A DNA stretch of 41,640 nt, taken from positions 1 through 41,640 of the forward strand of contig JABXIJ010000008.1 in assembly GCA_013373105.1 (NCBI GenBank). The letters run 5' to 3'. The position numbers were made by a program, and so were the translations under genes. Origin of the DNA: Flavobacteriaceae bacterium (lineage in GTDB: Bacteria > Bacteroidota > Bacteroidia > Flavobacteriales > Flavobacteriaceae). The notes below the pieces were generated by a model. It was not told where the DNA came from. It made no database searches and was given only the letters and a program-made list of their open reading frames with translations. Positions 27,714-35,605 of the stretch are shown piece by piece; position 1 is the stretch's first letter, and each line of letters begins with the position of its first letter.

Positions 27714-28731
27714 AAGACTTTATTAATTCTTGTTGATGTTCAGGTAATAAACTTGTAAACTTATTTATGGTCTCTTGCATCGTTAATAATGATTTTCCAC
27801 CAGCTGCATTCGTGTGCCCTCCTCCATCAAAATAATTTCTAGCAAATGTATTTACAGAAAACGTTCCTTTTGATCTAAAAGATATCTTTATAATATCTTG
27901 TTCTGCATCTTCTATAAAAATGGCAGCAAAAATGATCCCTTTAAGTGACAATGCATAATTTACAACACCTTCAGTATCACCTTTTTGGAAATCAAATTTT
28001 TTCATTTCTTCGTTAGTTAAGGTTATGTAGGCTGTTTTAAATTGAGGTAACATATGTAAATTACTCAATGCCTGACCTAACAATAACAATCTATTGTATG
28101 AATTAGAATCATAAACATTTCCATGAATTCTATCATTCTCTGCACCTTTGTCAATTAAATCTGCAATAATTCTGTGGGTTGTACTAGTTGTTGATCTAAA
28201 CCTAAAAGAACCTGTATCAGTCATAATACCAGTATATAAACAGGTTGCTATATTTTTGTCTATTAGATCTAAATCATTATTCATTTCTATAAAATGATAC
28301 ACCATTTGGCAAGTTGATGAAATACTTGTATCTGAATACATATAAGTTACTTCATCTGGCTCTTGATGGTGATCTATCATAGCAAAATCGTTTTTATAAT
28401 CTTCTAAGGTATTTTGCATGTCTTGCCCTACTCTATGTAAAGCATTAAAATCTAATAGAAATATAATATCCGATTTTTTAATAGCTTTTTGGACTTGAGT
28501 GTTTTGCCAATCGAACCTGTAAGTAGTTTCTGAACCTGGTAACCAATGTAAAAACTCAGGATATTGATTTGGTACAACAACTTGTGCTTTATGACCTTTT
28601 TTTTCTAAATAAAATTTTAAAGCTAATGTAGATCCCATTGCATCTCCATCTGGGTTTCTATGACCTACAATAACAATATTTTTTGGTCTTTCTAAAAACT
28701 GTTTTAATTCGTTAAATCCCTTTAAAATCAT
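27703..28731 (-). CDS. DHH-family phosphoesterase, NrnA-like (nanoRNase / pAp phosphatase)
   Basis: 342 residues. The DHH domain has GHRNPDGDAMGS (about 22-33), LLDFNALHRVG, the name-giving DHHQEP (about 119-124) and TGIMTDTGSFRF; the C-terminal DHHA1 domain ends with YFDGGGHTNAAGG, the substrate-binding glycine motif. NrnA-type enzymes degrade 2-5 nucleotide RNA fragments and dephosphorylate 3'-phosphoadenosine 5'-phosphate. It is the first gene of the five-gene operon with gldI, an arrangement often seen in Flavobacteriaceae. A near-consensus promoter (TTG, 23 bases, TATATTCG on the minus strand) precedes it. Confidence 0.92.
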   Translation of the reverse strand: MILKGFNELKQFLERPKNIVIVGHRNPDGDAMGSTLALKFYLEKKGHKAQVVVPNQYPEFLHWLPGSETTYRFDWQNTQVQKAIKKSDIIFLLDFNALHRVGQDMQNTLEDYKNDFAMIDHHQEPDEVTYMYSDTSISSTCQMVYHFIEMNNDLDLIDKNIATCLYTGIMTDTGSFRFRSTTSTTHRIIADLIDKGAENDRIHGNVYDSNSYNRLLLLGQALSNLHMLPQFKTAYITLTNEEMKKFDFQKGDTEGVVNYALSLKGIIFAAIFIEDAEQDIIKISFRSKGTFSVNTFARNYFDGGGHTNAAGGKSLLTMQETINKFTSLLPEHQQELIKSYEE

Positions 28732-28825
28732 AGGGAGCGAATATACAACTTAATACTATTTATAAAAACAAAATTAAAAGCGATATTGTTAAAAATGATT
28801 AAAAAAAAATTGAAGCTATACTTAA

Positions 28826-28855
28826 CTTGTAGTTAACAATAAAAGAGTTACTTTT
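28826..28855 (+). promoter_or_regulatory. ndk promoter (TTG-N19-TACTTTTG)
   Basis: TTG at 28826-28828 and TACTTTTG at 28848-28855 are 19 bases apart, an exact fit to the Bacteroidota housekeeping promoter (TTG, 17-23 bases, TAnnTTTG). The predicted start of transcription is about 15 bases before the ndk ATG. A small dyad TTAAC-5-GTTAA (28821-28835) spans the -33 element. Confidence 0.75.
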
Positions 28856-28875
28856 GCACAAATTTTAAAAATAGA

Positions 28876-29295
28876 ATGGCAACAAATAGAACATTTACTA
28901 TGATTAAGCCTGATGCCGTAGAAAACGGACATACGGGTGCTATATTAGAAAAAATCAATGCAGCTGGTTTTAGAATTGTAGCTTTAAAAAAAATTCAAAT
29001 GACAAAAAATGATGCAGAAACTTTTTATGCAGTGCATAAAGAACGTCCGTTTTTTGGTGAATTAGTTGAGTTTATGACTAGAGGACCAATTATTGCTGCT
29101 GTATTAGAAAAAGAAAACGCAGTAGAAGATTTTAGAACTTTAATTGGTGCAACAAACCCAGATGAAGCTGCTGAGGGAACAATTAGAAAACTATATGCAA
29201 CTTCTGTTGGAGAAAATGCAGTACATGGTTCAGATTCTGATGAAAATGCTGAAATTGAAAGTAACTTTCACTTTTCTCGAAGAGAAATGTTTTAA
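28876..29295 (+). CDS. ndk: Nucleoside-diphosphate kinase
   Basis: 139 residues, full length. It opens with [17 protein letters not shown] (nucleotide-binding Lys). The phosphorylated histidine lies in the signature NAVHGSDS (about 112-119), preceded by [14 protein letters not shown]. Ndk transfers the gamma phosphate between nucleoside tri- and diphosphates and balances NTP pools. It is a monocistronic unit: a well-formed promoter upstream and a strong intrinsic terminator directly downstream. Confidence 0.97.
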   Translation: MATNRTFTMIKPDAVENGHTGAILEKINAAGFRIVALKKIQMTKNDAETFYAVHKERPFFGELVEFMTRGPIIAAVLEKENAVEDFRTLIGATNPDEAAEGTIRKLYATSVGENAVHGSDSDENAEIESNFHFSRREMF

Positions 29296-29320
29296 TTTCA
29301 ACTTATAATTAATAAAAAAA

Positions 29321-29347
29321 ACTCGTAGATTCTCTACGAGTTTTTTT
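29321..29347 (+). terminator. Intrinsic terminator of ndk
   Basis: ACTCGTAGA (29321-29329) pairs perfectly with TCTACGAGT (29333-29341) around a three-base loop, followed by seven T. The preceding A-run would also allow termination from the opposite side. Confidence 0.9.
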
Positions 29348-29383
29348 ATAGATTAAATTTTTTGAAATTTTTAAAAAATTATT

Positions 29384-29414
29384 TTGTCTGTTTATTTACT
29401 TAATCGTAATATTG
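29384..29414 (+). promoter_or_regulatory. arsR promoter overlapped by operator
   Basis: TTG at 29384-29386 and TAATATTG at 29407-29414 (one mismatch to TAnnTTTG) are 20 bases apart. The -7 element lies wholly inside the ArsR-type operator, which suits direct repression by blocking polymerase. Confidence 0.55.
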
Positions 29415-29418
29415 CAAT
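29400..29418. promoter_or_regulatory. ArsR-type operator O1 (upstream of arsR)
   Basis: TTAATCGTAATATTGCAAT contains the imperfect dyad ATCGTAAT/ATTGCAAT. It recurs with 18 of 19 bases identical at 29778-29796, the other gene start of the module. Position and repetition make it the probable ArsR binding site. Confidence 0.65.
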
Positions 29419-29433
29419 TTATAAATATTAATT

Positions 29434-29763
29434 ATGGGATTAACCAAATCAGAAATATTTACTAAAGATCAAAACGAAATTGCATCTATTGCAAAGGTAT
29501 TAGGTCATCCTGCTAGAGTAGCAATTTTACAGCATTTATTTAAAATTAAAAGTTGTGTTTGTGGTGATTTAGTTGAAGAAATCGGATTAGCTCAACCAAC
29601 AATTTCACAACACCTTAAGGAACTAAAAAAATTAGGTTTCATAAAAGGAAATATTGAAGGTACTAGTGTTTGCTATTGTATTGATGTTGATAATTGGTCG
29701 AAAATGAAATCATTTTTAATTCAATTCTTAAACCAAGATTTAACAAACACAACGTGTTGTTAA
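29434..29763 (+). CDS. arsR: ArsR/SmtB-family metalloregulator
   Basis: 109 residues with a winged helix-turn-helix. The sensor motif SCVCGDLVEE (about 40-49) on the DNA-recognition helix region provides the paired cysteines used for As(III)/Sb(III) in ArsR repressors; QPTISQHLKELKKLGFI is the recognition helix, and the C-terminus ends in CC. The repressor binds its operator without metal and releases when arsenite binds. It is the first gene of the arsenic module and is followed by the DUF6428 and acr3 genes. The operator O1 covers its own promoter, giving autoregulation. Confidence 0.9.
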   Translation: MGLTKSEIFTKDQNEIASIAKVLGHPARVAILQHLFKIKSCVCGDLVEEIGLAQPTISQHLKELKKLGFIKGNIEGTSVCYCIDVDNWSKMKSFLIQFLNQDLTNTTCC

Positions 29764-29777
29764 AAAAATTAAATTAT

Positions 29778-29796
29778 TTAATCGTAATATTACAAT
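29778..29796. promoter_or_regulatory. ArsR-type operator O2 (upstream of the DUF6428 gene)
   Basis: A copy of O1 with one difference, TTAATCGTAATATTACAAT, forming the better dyad ATCGTAAT/ATTACAAT (7 of 8 positions symmetric). It lies in the 46-base gap between arsR and the DUF6428 gene, so the efflux genes seem to have a second ArsR-controlled start. Confidence 0.65.
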
Positions 29797-29809
29797 AAAC
29801 TTATTTGAA

Positions 29810-30277
29810 ATGAAATTATCTGAAGTAAAAAACATATTAAAAGAACTACAAACAATCTCTTTTACCCTCCCAAATGGAACCTTAGTTCCAAGTCATTTTC
29901 ATGTTACTGAAATTGGAAGTATTAATAAAAGGTTTATAGATTGTGGGGGAACTCTAAGAAGTGAAAATGTAATAAATTTTCAATTATGGAAAGCTAATGA
30001 TTATGATCATAGGCTTAATCCAGAAAAATTACTTTCTATTATAGAACTTTCTGAAAAGGTATTACAATTAAAAGATTCAGAAATTGAAGTTGAATACCAA
30101 GGAGAAACCATTCAAAAGTTTGGATTAGATTTCCTAAATAATTCATTCATACTTACCACAAAACAAACAGATTGTCTAGCAAAAGATAACTGTGGTATTC
30201 CTAAAGAAAAGCCTAAAATAAGATTATCAACTTTACAGTCATCAACCAACTGCACACCAAATAGCGGTTGTTGTTAA
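29810..30277 (+). CDS. DUF6428 protein of the arsenic module
   Basis: 155 residues, soluble, no signal peptide. It has the conserved opening [17 protein letters not shown] (about 21-37), [19 protein letters not shown], and a C-terminal cysteine-rich tail ([10 protein letters not shown], then NCTPNSGCC). DUF6428 members sit in arsenic operons of Bacteroidota. The histidine motif SHFHVTE and the cysteine tail suggest metalloid binding or an arsenic-chaperone role, but the function has not been shown as far as I know. It is preceded by operator O2 and followed by acr3 after 17 bases. Confidence 0.8.
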   Translation: MKLSEVKNILKELQTISFTLPNGTLVPSHFHVTEIGSINKRFIDCGGTLRSENVINFQLWKANDYDHRLNPEKLLSIIELSEKVLQLKDSEIEVEYQGETIQKFGLDFLNNSFILTTKQTDCLAKDNCGIPKEKPKIRLSTLQSSTNCTPNSGCC

Positions 30278-30294
30278 ACTTAAAACTTAACAAA

Positions 30295-31332
30295 ATGAAA
30301 AAACTCAGCTATTTAGACAAAAACTTAACTTTATGGATATTCCTTGCAATGCTATTTGGTGTTGGTTTAGGTTATTTTATACCTACTTTTCCAGATTACA
30401 TAAATACTTTTAGTAGTGGCACTACGAATATGCCAATTGCAATAGGACTTATATTAATGATGTATCCACCCTTAGCAAAAGTTAATTACGCTCTTCTTCC
30501 TAAAGTTTTTAAAAATGTTAAACTGTTTTCAATTTCTATAATCTTAAACTGGATTATTGGTCCTGTTTTAATGTTTTTTTTAGCAATTGTTTTTTTACAA
30601 GATTACCCTGAGTATATGGTAGGATTAATCTTAATTGGTTTAGCAAGGTGTATTGCCATGGTTTTAGTTTGGAATGATTTAGCAGAAGGTAGTAGTGAAT
30701 ATGGGGCTGGTTTAGTTGCAATAAATAGTATTTTTCAAATTTTTGCTTATGGATTTTATGCTTATATTTTTATTACTGTTCTTCCACCCTATTTTGGCTT
30801 TGAAGGAGCAATTGTTGATATTTCAATTAGCACAATTGCAGAAAGTGTAGCTATTTACTTAGGTATTCCTTTTGTCATGGGAATTTTAAGTAGATTAATA
30901 TTTGTAAAAATAAAAGGAGAAGAATGGTATAATAAAAAATTTATTCCAACAATTTCACCAATAACTTTAATTGCTCTACTATTTACAATCATAATTATGT
31001 TCTCTCTTAAGGGAGAATTGATTGTAGAAATTCCAATGGATGTTGTAATTATTGCAATACCTTTACTATTCTATTTTACACTTATGTTTATTATTGGATT
31101 TTTCTTTACCAAAGCAACAGGTGCAGCTTATGACAAAACAGCCTCAGTTGCATTTACTGCTGCTGGAAACAATTTTGAACTAGCAATTGCTGTAGCAATA
31201 GCAGTATTTGGCTTAAATTCTGGGCAAGCCTTTGCAGGCGTAATTGGGCCTTTAGTAGAAGTTCCAGCATTAATTTTGTTGGTAAAAGTATCTTTTTGGT
31301 TAAGAAAGAAGTACTTTAATGTAAAAGATTAA
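30295..31332 (+). CDS. acr3: Acr3-family arsenite efflux permease
   Basis: 345 residues from the ATG at 30295; the frame runs back to a TTG at 30268, but [19 protein letters not shown] is the usual start. Ten transmembrane helices are expected. The family signature [16 protein letters not shown] (about 117-132) contains the arsenite-binding cysteine, and [17 protein letters not shown] is the second conserved block. Acr3 exports arsenite using the proton motive force. No arsenate reductase (arsC) gene lies in the module, so arsenate resistance would need a reductase from elsewhere. Confidence 0.93.
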   Translation: MKKLSYLDKNLTLWIFLAMLFGVGLGYFIPTFPDYINTFSSGTTNMPIAIGLILMMYPPLAKVNYALLPKVFKNVKLFSISIILNWIIGPVLMFFLAIVFLQDYPEYMVGLILIGLARCIAMVLVWNDLAEGSSEYGAGLVAINSIFQIFAYGFYAYIFITVLPPYFGFEGAIVDISISTIAESVAIYLGIPFVMGILSRLIFVKIKGEEWYNKKFIPTISPITLIALLFTIIIMFSLKGELIVEIPMDVVIIAIPLLFYFTLMFIIGFFFTKATGAAYDKTASVAFTAAGNNFELAIAVAIAVFGLNSGQAFAGVIGPLVEVPALILLVKVSFWLRKKYFNVKD

Positions 31333-31420
31333 ATACTTTAATCCTAAATACAAAGATGTTTTTAATTATTTTTATATAAAATCTTTTCAGTTTTTAATAA
31401 AAAAAATAAGCTAATAAGAA

Positions 31421-32313
31421 ATGTATCTTAAACACCCTCAGACAATTAAATACATTTTCAAAGCAATTGCTTGGGAATTACTTATTATAGCTATAATTTG
31501 TGTAGTTATTAGGTGAATATAAAGACAATATCTATTTATTAGATGAATTTAGCTTAGCTATACCTTCATTTTTAGGAACTGTTTTAGTAATTACAATAGC
31601 ATTTAGAACCAATCAAGCTTACGACAGATGATGGGAAGCAAGAAAAGTTTGGGGTGCTATTGTTAATGATAGTAGATCTTGATCTCGTTTGATTTTAACT
31701 TTTATTAGTAATGATGAAAAAGAACTAAAAGAACGAATGATTTTACGTCAAGTAGGCTGGAATCATATTCTTGTAAAAAGATTAAGAAAAAAAGTGATTT
31801 CTGAAACTGAATTACAGTTTTTTGATATTAGTGAACAAAATAAAATTAAAAATGCAGTAAATGCAAATCAAATTATTTTAAAGTTACAGTCTGAAGATTT
31901 AAAGAAAGTTCTTTTTCCTAATAAAGTAGATATTATTCATCATATAGAAATAGAGAAAGTTTTAACAAATTTAGAAGCTTCATTGGGTAAAACAGAACCT
32001 ATTAAGAATACTAAATTCTCTGTTTTATATGATTTATTAATTGTTATATCTATTTATGTTTTTTCAGGTTTACTAGCGTTGGCAATTGTAGATTCTGCTC
32101 ACTTTTTTTGAAGTAATATTTACCACAGTAATTTCTACAATATTTTTAACATTAGAGCAAATATCTGTTGATATGCAAGACCCTTTTGAAGATTTACCTA
32201 GTGATATTCTAATTTCTAGTATATCTTATAGTATAAAAAGAGGCTTATTGCAATTAATAGAAAAAAATGTAATCTCAGAACCACCTGTTAGTGGTAAATT
32301 TTGGATTAAATAA
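31421..32313 (+). pseudogene. Bestrophin-family (RFP-TM) anion channel pseudogene
   Basis: Pieced across frames the region encodes a 297-codon bestrophin-like protein: MYLKHPQTIKYIFKAIAWEL, LGEYKDNIYLLDEFSLAIPS, LGTVLVITIAFRTNQAYDR, then WEARKVWGAIVNDSRS and the C-terminal LEQISVDMQDPFEDLPSD. The AYDRWWEARKxWG block is the family hallmark. Four lesions interrupt it: a +1 shift at about 31505-31511, TGA at 31629-31631 and TGA at 31680-31682 (both where Trp is expected), and a T7 in place of T6 at 32103-32109. Intact relatives are homopentameric chloride or bicarbonate-type channels. The gene lies 88 bases after acr3 on the same strand. It is dead unless the sequence is wrong. Confidence 0.85.
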
Positions 32314-32359
32314 TTCCTTAATAACTAACAATTTATTCTATACTAGCTTATTAAAATTA

Positions 32360-32656
32360 TTAAACCAACATGAGTTTAGTAATTATCTCCTCTCCCATTT
32401 CTTCATTAAGCATATTAATAATTTTTTCTTTACCATAAGACAATTCTTCTCTTAATACTGAAGAAGATAATTGTACTATTAAAGTTTTTTGTTGAAGCCT
32501 TATTGAAGTGGTATAATTTGCAACTCCTTGACCCATTAAAGAATTCCAAGTTTCTTCAATTTTAATTTTTTGCATGCCTTTACTCAAATTATTTTCTTTA
32601 ATGAAGTTTTTCATTAAATCTTGAATAGAAAAAGAATCGTTTTCTCTTTTAGACAT
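32360..32656 (-). CDS. DUF721 / DciA-like protein
   Basis: 98 residues, the full length of short DUF721 proteins. IKIEETWNSLMGQGVANYT (about 27-45) and TLIVQLSSSVLREELSYGKEKII (about 53-75) form the KH-like alpha-beta fold. DciA, a longer DUF721 protein, loads the replicative helicase in bacteria without DnaC; a similar role here is possible. It follows recF by 3 bases in the same transcription unit, a very common DUF721 neighbourhood that supports a replication or repair link. Confidence 0.85.
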   Translation of the reverse strand: MSKRENDSFSIQDLMKNFIKENNLSKGMQKIKIEETWNSLMGQGVANYTTSIRLQQKTLIVQLSSSVLREELSYGKEKIINMLNEEMGEEIITKLMLV

Positions 32657-32659
32657 TGC

Positions 32660-33739
32660 TTATAGTTTAAAAATTTCGAAAGGTTTATTACTTTTATTTA
32701 TTATGTTTTCTGTACGTTCTAAATGAGTATCTGTTATAAAAATCTGACCAAATTCATCATTATTAACCAAATTTACAATATGTGATACTCTCTGTTCATC
32801 TAATTTATCAAAAATATCATCTAAAAGTAAAATTGGCATTAAACCAGACTGTTTTTTTATAAACTCAAACTGAGCTAATTTTAAAGCAATTAAAAATGAT
32901 TTTTGCTGACCCTGTGAGCCAAACTTTTTTATAGGATAATTACCAATTTCAAAACTCAAATCATCTTTATGAATACCAGTTGAAGTGTACTGTAATATTT
33001 TATCTTTTTCTAGGGATTTTTCTAAAAGATCTTTAATTGAAGCTTCATGAACTTGACTTTTATAATTTAAATTTACTTGTTCTTTATCATCAGAAATTAT
33101 TTGATATTTAGCATTAAAAATGGGGATAAACTCCTCTAAAAAAGTCTTTCTTACTTCATAAATTTTAGAGCCTAAGTCAATTAATTGTTCATTATAAATT
33201 TCTAGGTTAAATGCATCAAAAGTTCTATTTGCAGCAAAATATTTTAATAAAGCATTTCTTTGAGATAATGTTTTATTATAAGCAATTAAATTCTTTAAAT
33301 ACGTTTTGTTTTGTTGAGATATAACAGCATCTATAAATTTTCGTCTTGTTTCACTTCCCTCAATTACTAGATCTCTATCTGCAGGAGATATTATAACTAA
33401 AGGAATTTGGCCAACATGTTCAGAAAATTTTTCATAAAGCTTTCCATTTCGTTTTAAAACCTTTTTTTGTCCTTTTTTTAAACTACAAATTATAGTCTCT
33501 TTTCTATCGTTAATTAAATACTCACCTTCTATCATAAAAAAATTCTCTCCATGCTTTATATTTTGAATAGCTATTGCATTAAAGTAACTTTTTGTAAACG
33601 AGAGGTAATAAATAGCATCTAAAATATTTGTTTTACCTACACCATTATTACCTAAGAAACAATTAATTTTTTCTTTAAAATTAAAGGTTTGAGAGGCAAT
33701 GTTCTTAAAATTAACAATTGAAATTCGTTGTAAATACAT
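32660..33739 (-). CDS. recF: DNA replication/repair protein RecF
   Basis: 359 residues, an SMC-like ATPase. Walker [10 protein letters not shown] is at 29-37; the ABC-like signature is in [20 protein letters not shown] (about 272-291); Walker [12 protein letters not shown] is near 306-316. RecF with RecO and RecR loads RecA at single-strand gaps. The gene is divergent from the TPR gene and co-transcribed with the DUF721 gene. dnaA and gyrB, classic recF neighbours, are not here, as usual in Bacteroidota. Confidence 0.95.
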   Translation of the reverse strand: MYLQRISIVNFKNIASQTFNFKEKINCFLGNNGVGKTNILDAIYYLSFTKSYFNAIAIQNIKHGENFFMIEGEYLINDRKETIICSLKKGQKKVLKRNGKLYEKFSEHVGQIPLVIISPADRDLVIEGSETRRKFIDAVISQQNKTYLKNLIAYNKTLSQRNALLKYFAANRTFDAFNLEIYNEQLIDLGSKIYEVRKTFLEEFIPIFNAKYQIISDDKEQVNLNYKSQVHEASIKDLLEKSLEKDKILQYTSTGIHKDDLSFEIGNYPIKKFGSQGQQKSFLIALKLAQFEFIKKQSGLMPILLLDDIFDKLDEQRVSHIVNLVNNDEFGQIFITDTHLERTENIINKSNKPFEIFKL

Positions 33740-33821
33740 GCATTAAATTTATCTAGAAAAGATTGTGCAAATTATTGAAAATTTTACAAAATAAGGACTT
33801 TTAAAATCCAATTAAAAAAAC

Positions 33822-33829
33822 TATTTTTG
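33822..33829 (+). promoter_or_regulatory. -7 promoter element of the TPR gene
   Basis: TATTTTTG matches TAnnTTTG exactly, 24 bases before the ATG at 33853. A -33 TTG is not evident. Confidence 0.5.
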
Positions 33830-33852
33830 TCGCCACTAATTTTTAAGGAAAT

Positions 33853-34626
33853 ATGGCAACATACAAGAAAAGAGGATATAAACCAACAAACAAAAAAGAT
33901 GAGCAATCAGCTCAAGAAATGGAGAGTACAACTGCTGAAGTTTTTAATACTTTAGACGAAACTGCTTCAAAATCTGAGCAATGGATAGAAAAAAATAGTA
34001 AACCTTTATTTTATAGTTTATTAGGTTTAGTGGTTATATTCTTGTTGTTTTTAGGTTACAACAAATATATTGTTGAGCCAAATGAAGTAGAAGCTTCTAA
34101 TGAATTGGCTTTTCCTAGAAAATATTTCGATGAAGCTTCAATAGCTGGTTCATCAAATATAGATTCTTTATTAAAACTAGGTTTAGAAGGTGCAGATGGT
34201 AATTATGGTTTTATAGATATTGCAGAAAGTTATAGCAATACAAATGCAGGAAACTTAGCAAATTATTACGCAGGTGTATCTTATTTACAATTAAAAGAAT
34301 ACGACAAAGCAATTGAATATTTAAGTAAATTCGATTCAGATGATGAAATGTTAGGTCCAGTTGCTCTAGGTGCTATTGGAGATGCTTTTTCTGATATCAA
34401 TCAGCCAGAAGATGCTTTAGATTATTATGAACAAGCTGCAAATAAAAAAGATAATGAGTTTACTACTCCTTTATTTTTATACAAAGCTGCTCAAATTGCA
34501 ATGTCTTTAAAGGATTATGATAAAGCTGAGTCTTTATTCTCTAAAATCAAACAAAAATATCCAAAATCAGAGCAAGGAACAAACATAGATAAGTTTATAA
34601 ACGCTGCAAAATACGCAGCTAAATAA
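33853..34626 (+). CDS. Membrane-anchored tetratricopeptide repeat protein (YfgM-like)
   Basis: 257 residues. A polar N-terminus (1-50) precedes one transmembrane helix (about 54-74, LFYSLLGLVVIFLLFLGY). The rest consists of TPR units: ANYYAGVSYLQLKEYDKAIEYL, GPVALGAIGDAFSDINQPEDAL and LYKAAQIAMSLKDYDKAESLF. The topology resembles YfgM, a chaperone partner of the Sec translocon, with TPRs on the outer face. It has its own promoter and precedes ribH by 58 bases that contain a nested hairpin. The role in Flavobacteriia is unknown; the family is conserved next to ribH. Confidence 0.85.
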   Translation: MATYKKRGYKPTNKKDEQSAQEMESTTAEVFNTLDETASKSEQWIEKNSKPLFYSLLGLVVIFLLFLGYNKYIVEPNEVEASNELAFPRKYFDEASIAGSSNIDSLLKLGLEGADGNYGFIDIAESYSNTNAGNLANYYAGVSYLQLKEYDKAIEYLSKFDSDDEMLGPVALGAIGDAFSDINQPEDALDYYEQAANKKDNEFTTPLFLYKAAQIAMSLKDYDKAESLFSKIKQKYPKSEQGTNIDKFINAAKYAAK

Positions 34627-34630
34627 ATTA

Positions 34631-34674
34631 AATAGTTATCAATTTCAGTTATTTTAAACTGACTTATAACTATT
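34631..34674 (+). promoter_or_regulatory. Nested hairpin between the TPR gene and ribH
   Basis: AATAGTTAT (34631-34639) pairs with ATAACTATT (34666-34674), and inside it CAGTT (34646-34650) pairs with AACTG (34657-34661). It ends 10 bases before the ribH ATG and lacks a T-tract, so it is more likely an mRNA-processing or translation element than a terminator. Confidence 0.35.
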
Positions 34675-34684
34675 AATTAAAATT

Positions 34685-35191
34685 ATGGCAACTACAAATT
34701 TATCTTACTTCGATAAAGCTACAATCCCAAATGCGAAAAATTTTCGATTTGGGATTGTTGTTTCTGAGTGGAACCCTGAAATCACTAAAAACCTACATAA
34801 AGGTGCAATTGAAACACTTCTAGATTGTGGAGCACAAGAAGAAAATATTATTTCTTGGGATGTTCCTGGAAGTTTTGAATTGGTTTTTGGTTGTAAAAAA
34901 ATGATTCAAACAGAAAAGTTGGATGCTATAATAGCTATTGGAAATGTAATTCAAGGAGAAACCAAACATTTCGATTTTGTTTGTGAAGGTGTTACTCAAG
35001 GTATAGTAGATTTAAATGTAAAATACGATATTCCTGTAATTTACTGTGTTCTAACAGATAACACAAAACAACAATCATTAGACAGATCTGGAGGTAAATT
35101 AGGAAACAAAGGTATTGAATGTGCAGTTGCTGCTATTAAAATGGCTGCTATAAAAAATATTAAAACGCCTTCAGACAAAGTAGGTTTTTAA
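34685..35191 (+). CDS. ribH: 6,7-dimethyl-8-ribityllumazine synthase
   Basis: 168 residues, full length. [16 protein letters not shown] (about 19-34) holds the aromatic residue that stacks on the substrate; DVPGSFEL follows at about 59-66; GETKHFDFV contains the catalytic histidine, and [11 protein letters not shown] lies near the C-terminus. RibH condenses a ribitylamino-pyrimidine with dihydroxybutanone phosphate, the penultimate riboflavin step, in an icosahedral or pentameric assembly. Other rib genes are absent from the window. Two strong RNA hairpins flank the start codon, one before it and one inside the first 25 codons, but no FMN riboswitch is seen. Confidence 0.95.
   Translation: MATTNLSYFDKATIPNAKNFRFGIVVSEWNPEITKNLHKGAIETLLDCGAQEENIISWDVPGSFELVFGCKKMIQTEKLDAIIAIGNVIQGETKHFDFVCEGVTQGIVDLNVKYDIPVIYCVLTDNTKQQSLDRSGGKLGNKGIECAVAAIKMAAIKNIKTPSDKVGF
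34721..34758 (+). promoter_or_regulatory. Long hairpin inside the ribH coding start
   Basis: ACAATCCCAAAT (34721-34732) pairs perfectly with ATTTGGGATTGT (34747-34758). After a bulged G, CGAAA (34734-34738) pairs with TTTCG (34742-34746) around a three-base loop, giving 17 base pairs. It covers codons 13 to 25 and uses codons (ATC, GCG, GGG) that look uncommon in this A+T-rich sequence. Confidence 0.5.
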
Positions 35192-35329
35192 CCTATAGCT
35201 TTAGCACTTCTTTTTAAGAATAGTTTTAACATCATTTCTTGATGTATATCTATTTATTCTTTAACTTTGAGCTACTTTATTGGTATAATAATTGTAACTT
35301 TTTTATTATAAATCAATAAATTCTAAACT

Positions 35330-35605
35330 ATGGGATTTTTAAAAAGAACACATAAAAGATTCGATTATAAACCTCGTTATTATAAAGGCGAAGGAAATCC
35401 TTTTAAAATTGAACACAAATTAGATAAGTTTAGAAAAACAACAGGAAAAAATAAAGGGTTAAAAACAAAATTTACAGATGCTTTAGACGAATTAAAAAAT
35501 CCTGATAAAAAGGTAAACAAAACAGTAATTTATATTGCTTTAATTTTAGTGTTAATCTTTTTATATATCATAGATTTCGATTTGTCTATTTTCTTCAATA
35601 ATTAA
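35330..35605 (+). CDS. Small basic membrane-anchored protein preceding mutL
   Basis: 91 residues. The N-terminus is strongly basic and aromatic (MGFLKRTHKRFDYKPRYYKG), followed by a Lys-rich stretch, and a single transmembrane helix near the C-terminus (about 65-83, TVIYIALILVLIFLYIIDF). I recall the family as conserved before mutL in Flavobacteriaceae and sometimes labelled riboflavin synthase subunit beta; nothing in the sequence supports an enzyme of that kind. It is probably a tail-anchored protein of unknown role. Its TAA overlaps the mutL ATG (TAATG), so the two are translationally coupled. Confidence 0.8.
   Translation: MGFLKRTHKRFDYKPRYYKGEGNPFKIEHKLDKFRKTTGKNKGLKTKFTDALDELKNPDKKVNKTVIYIALILVLIFLYIIDFDLSIFFNN

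Noticed and set aside
31629..31682. TGA read as tryptophan (recoding) in the bestrophin gene
   Set aside because: TGG encodes Trp throughout the window and TGA is used as a genuine stop by the LTA-synthase-like and PAP2 genes. The bestrophin gene also has two frameshifts that recoding cannot repair.
32103..32111. RF2-like programmed +1 frameshift at TTT-TGA in the bestrophin gene
   Set aside because: The site could in principle slip +1 on TTT, but three other lesions in the same gene make a pseudogene the simpler view.
34627..34684. FMN riboswitch before ribH
   Set aside because: The spacer is only 58 bases and lacks the conserved FMN-aptamer segments; it holds a simple nested hairpin.
35330..35605. 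Riboflavin synthase beta-subunit label for the small protein before mutL
   Set aside because: The protein is a short basic tail-anchored chain without any lumazine-synthase feature; the real RibH is the gene just upstream.
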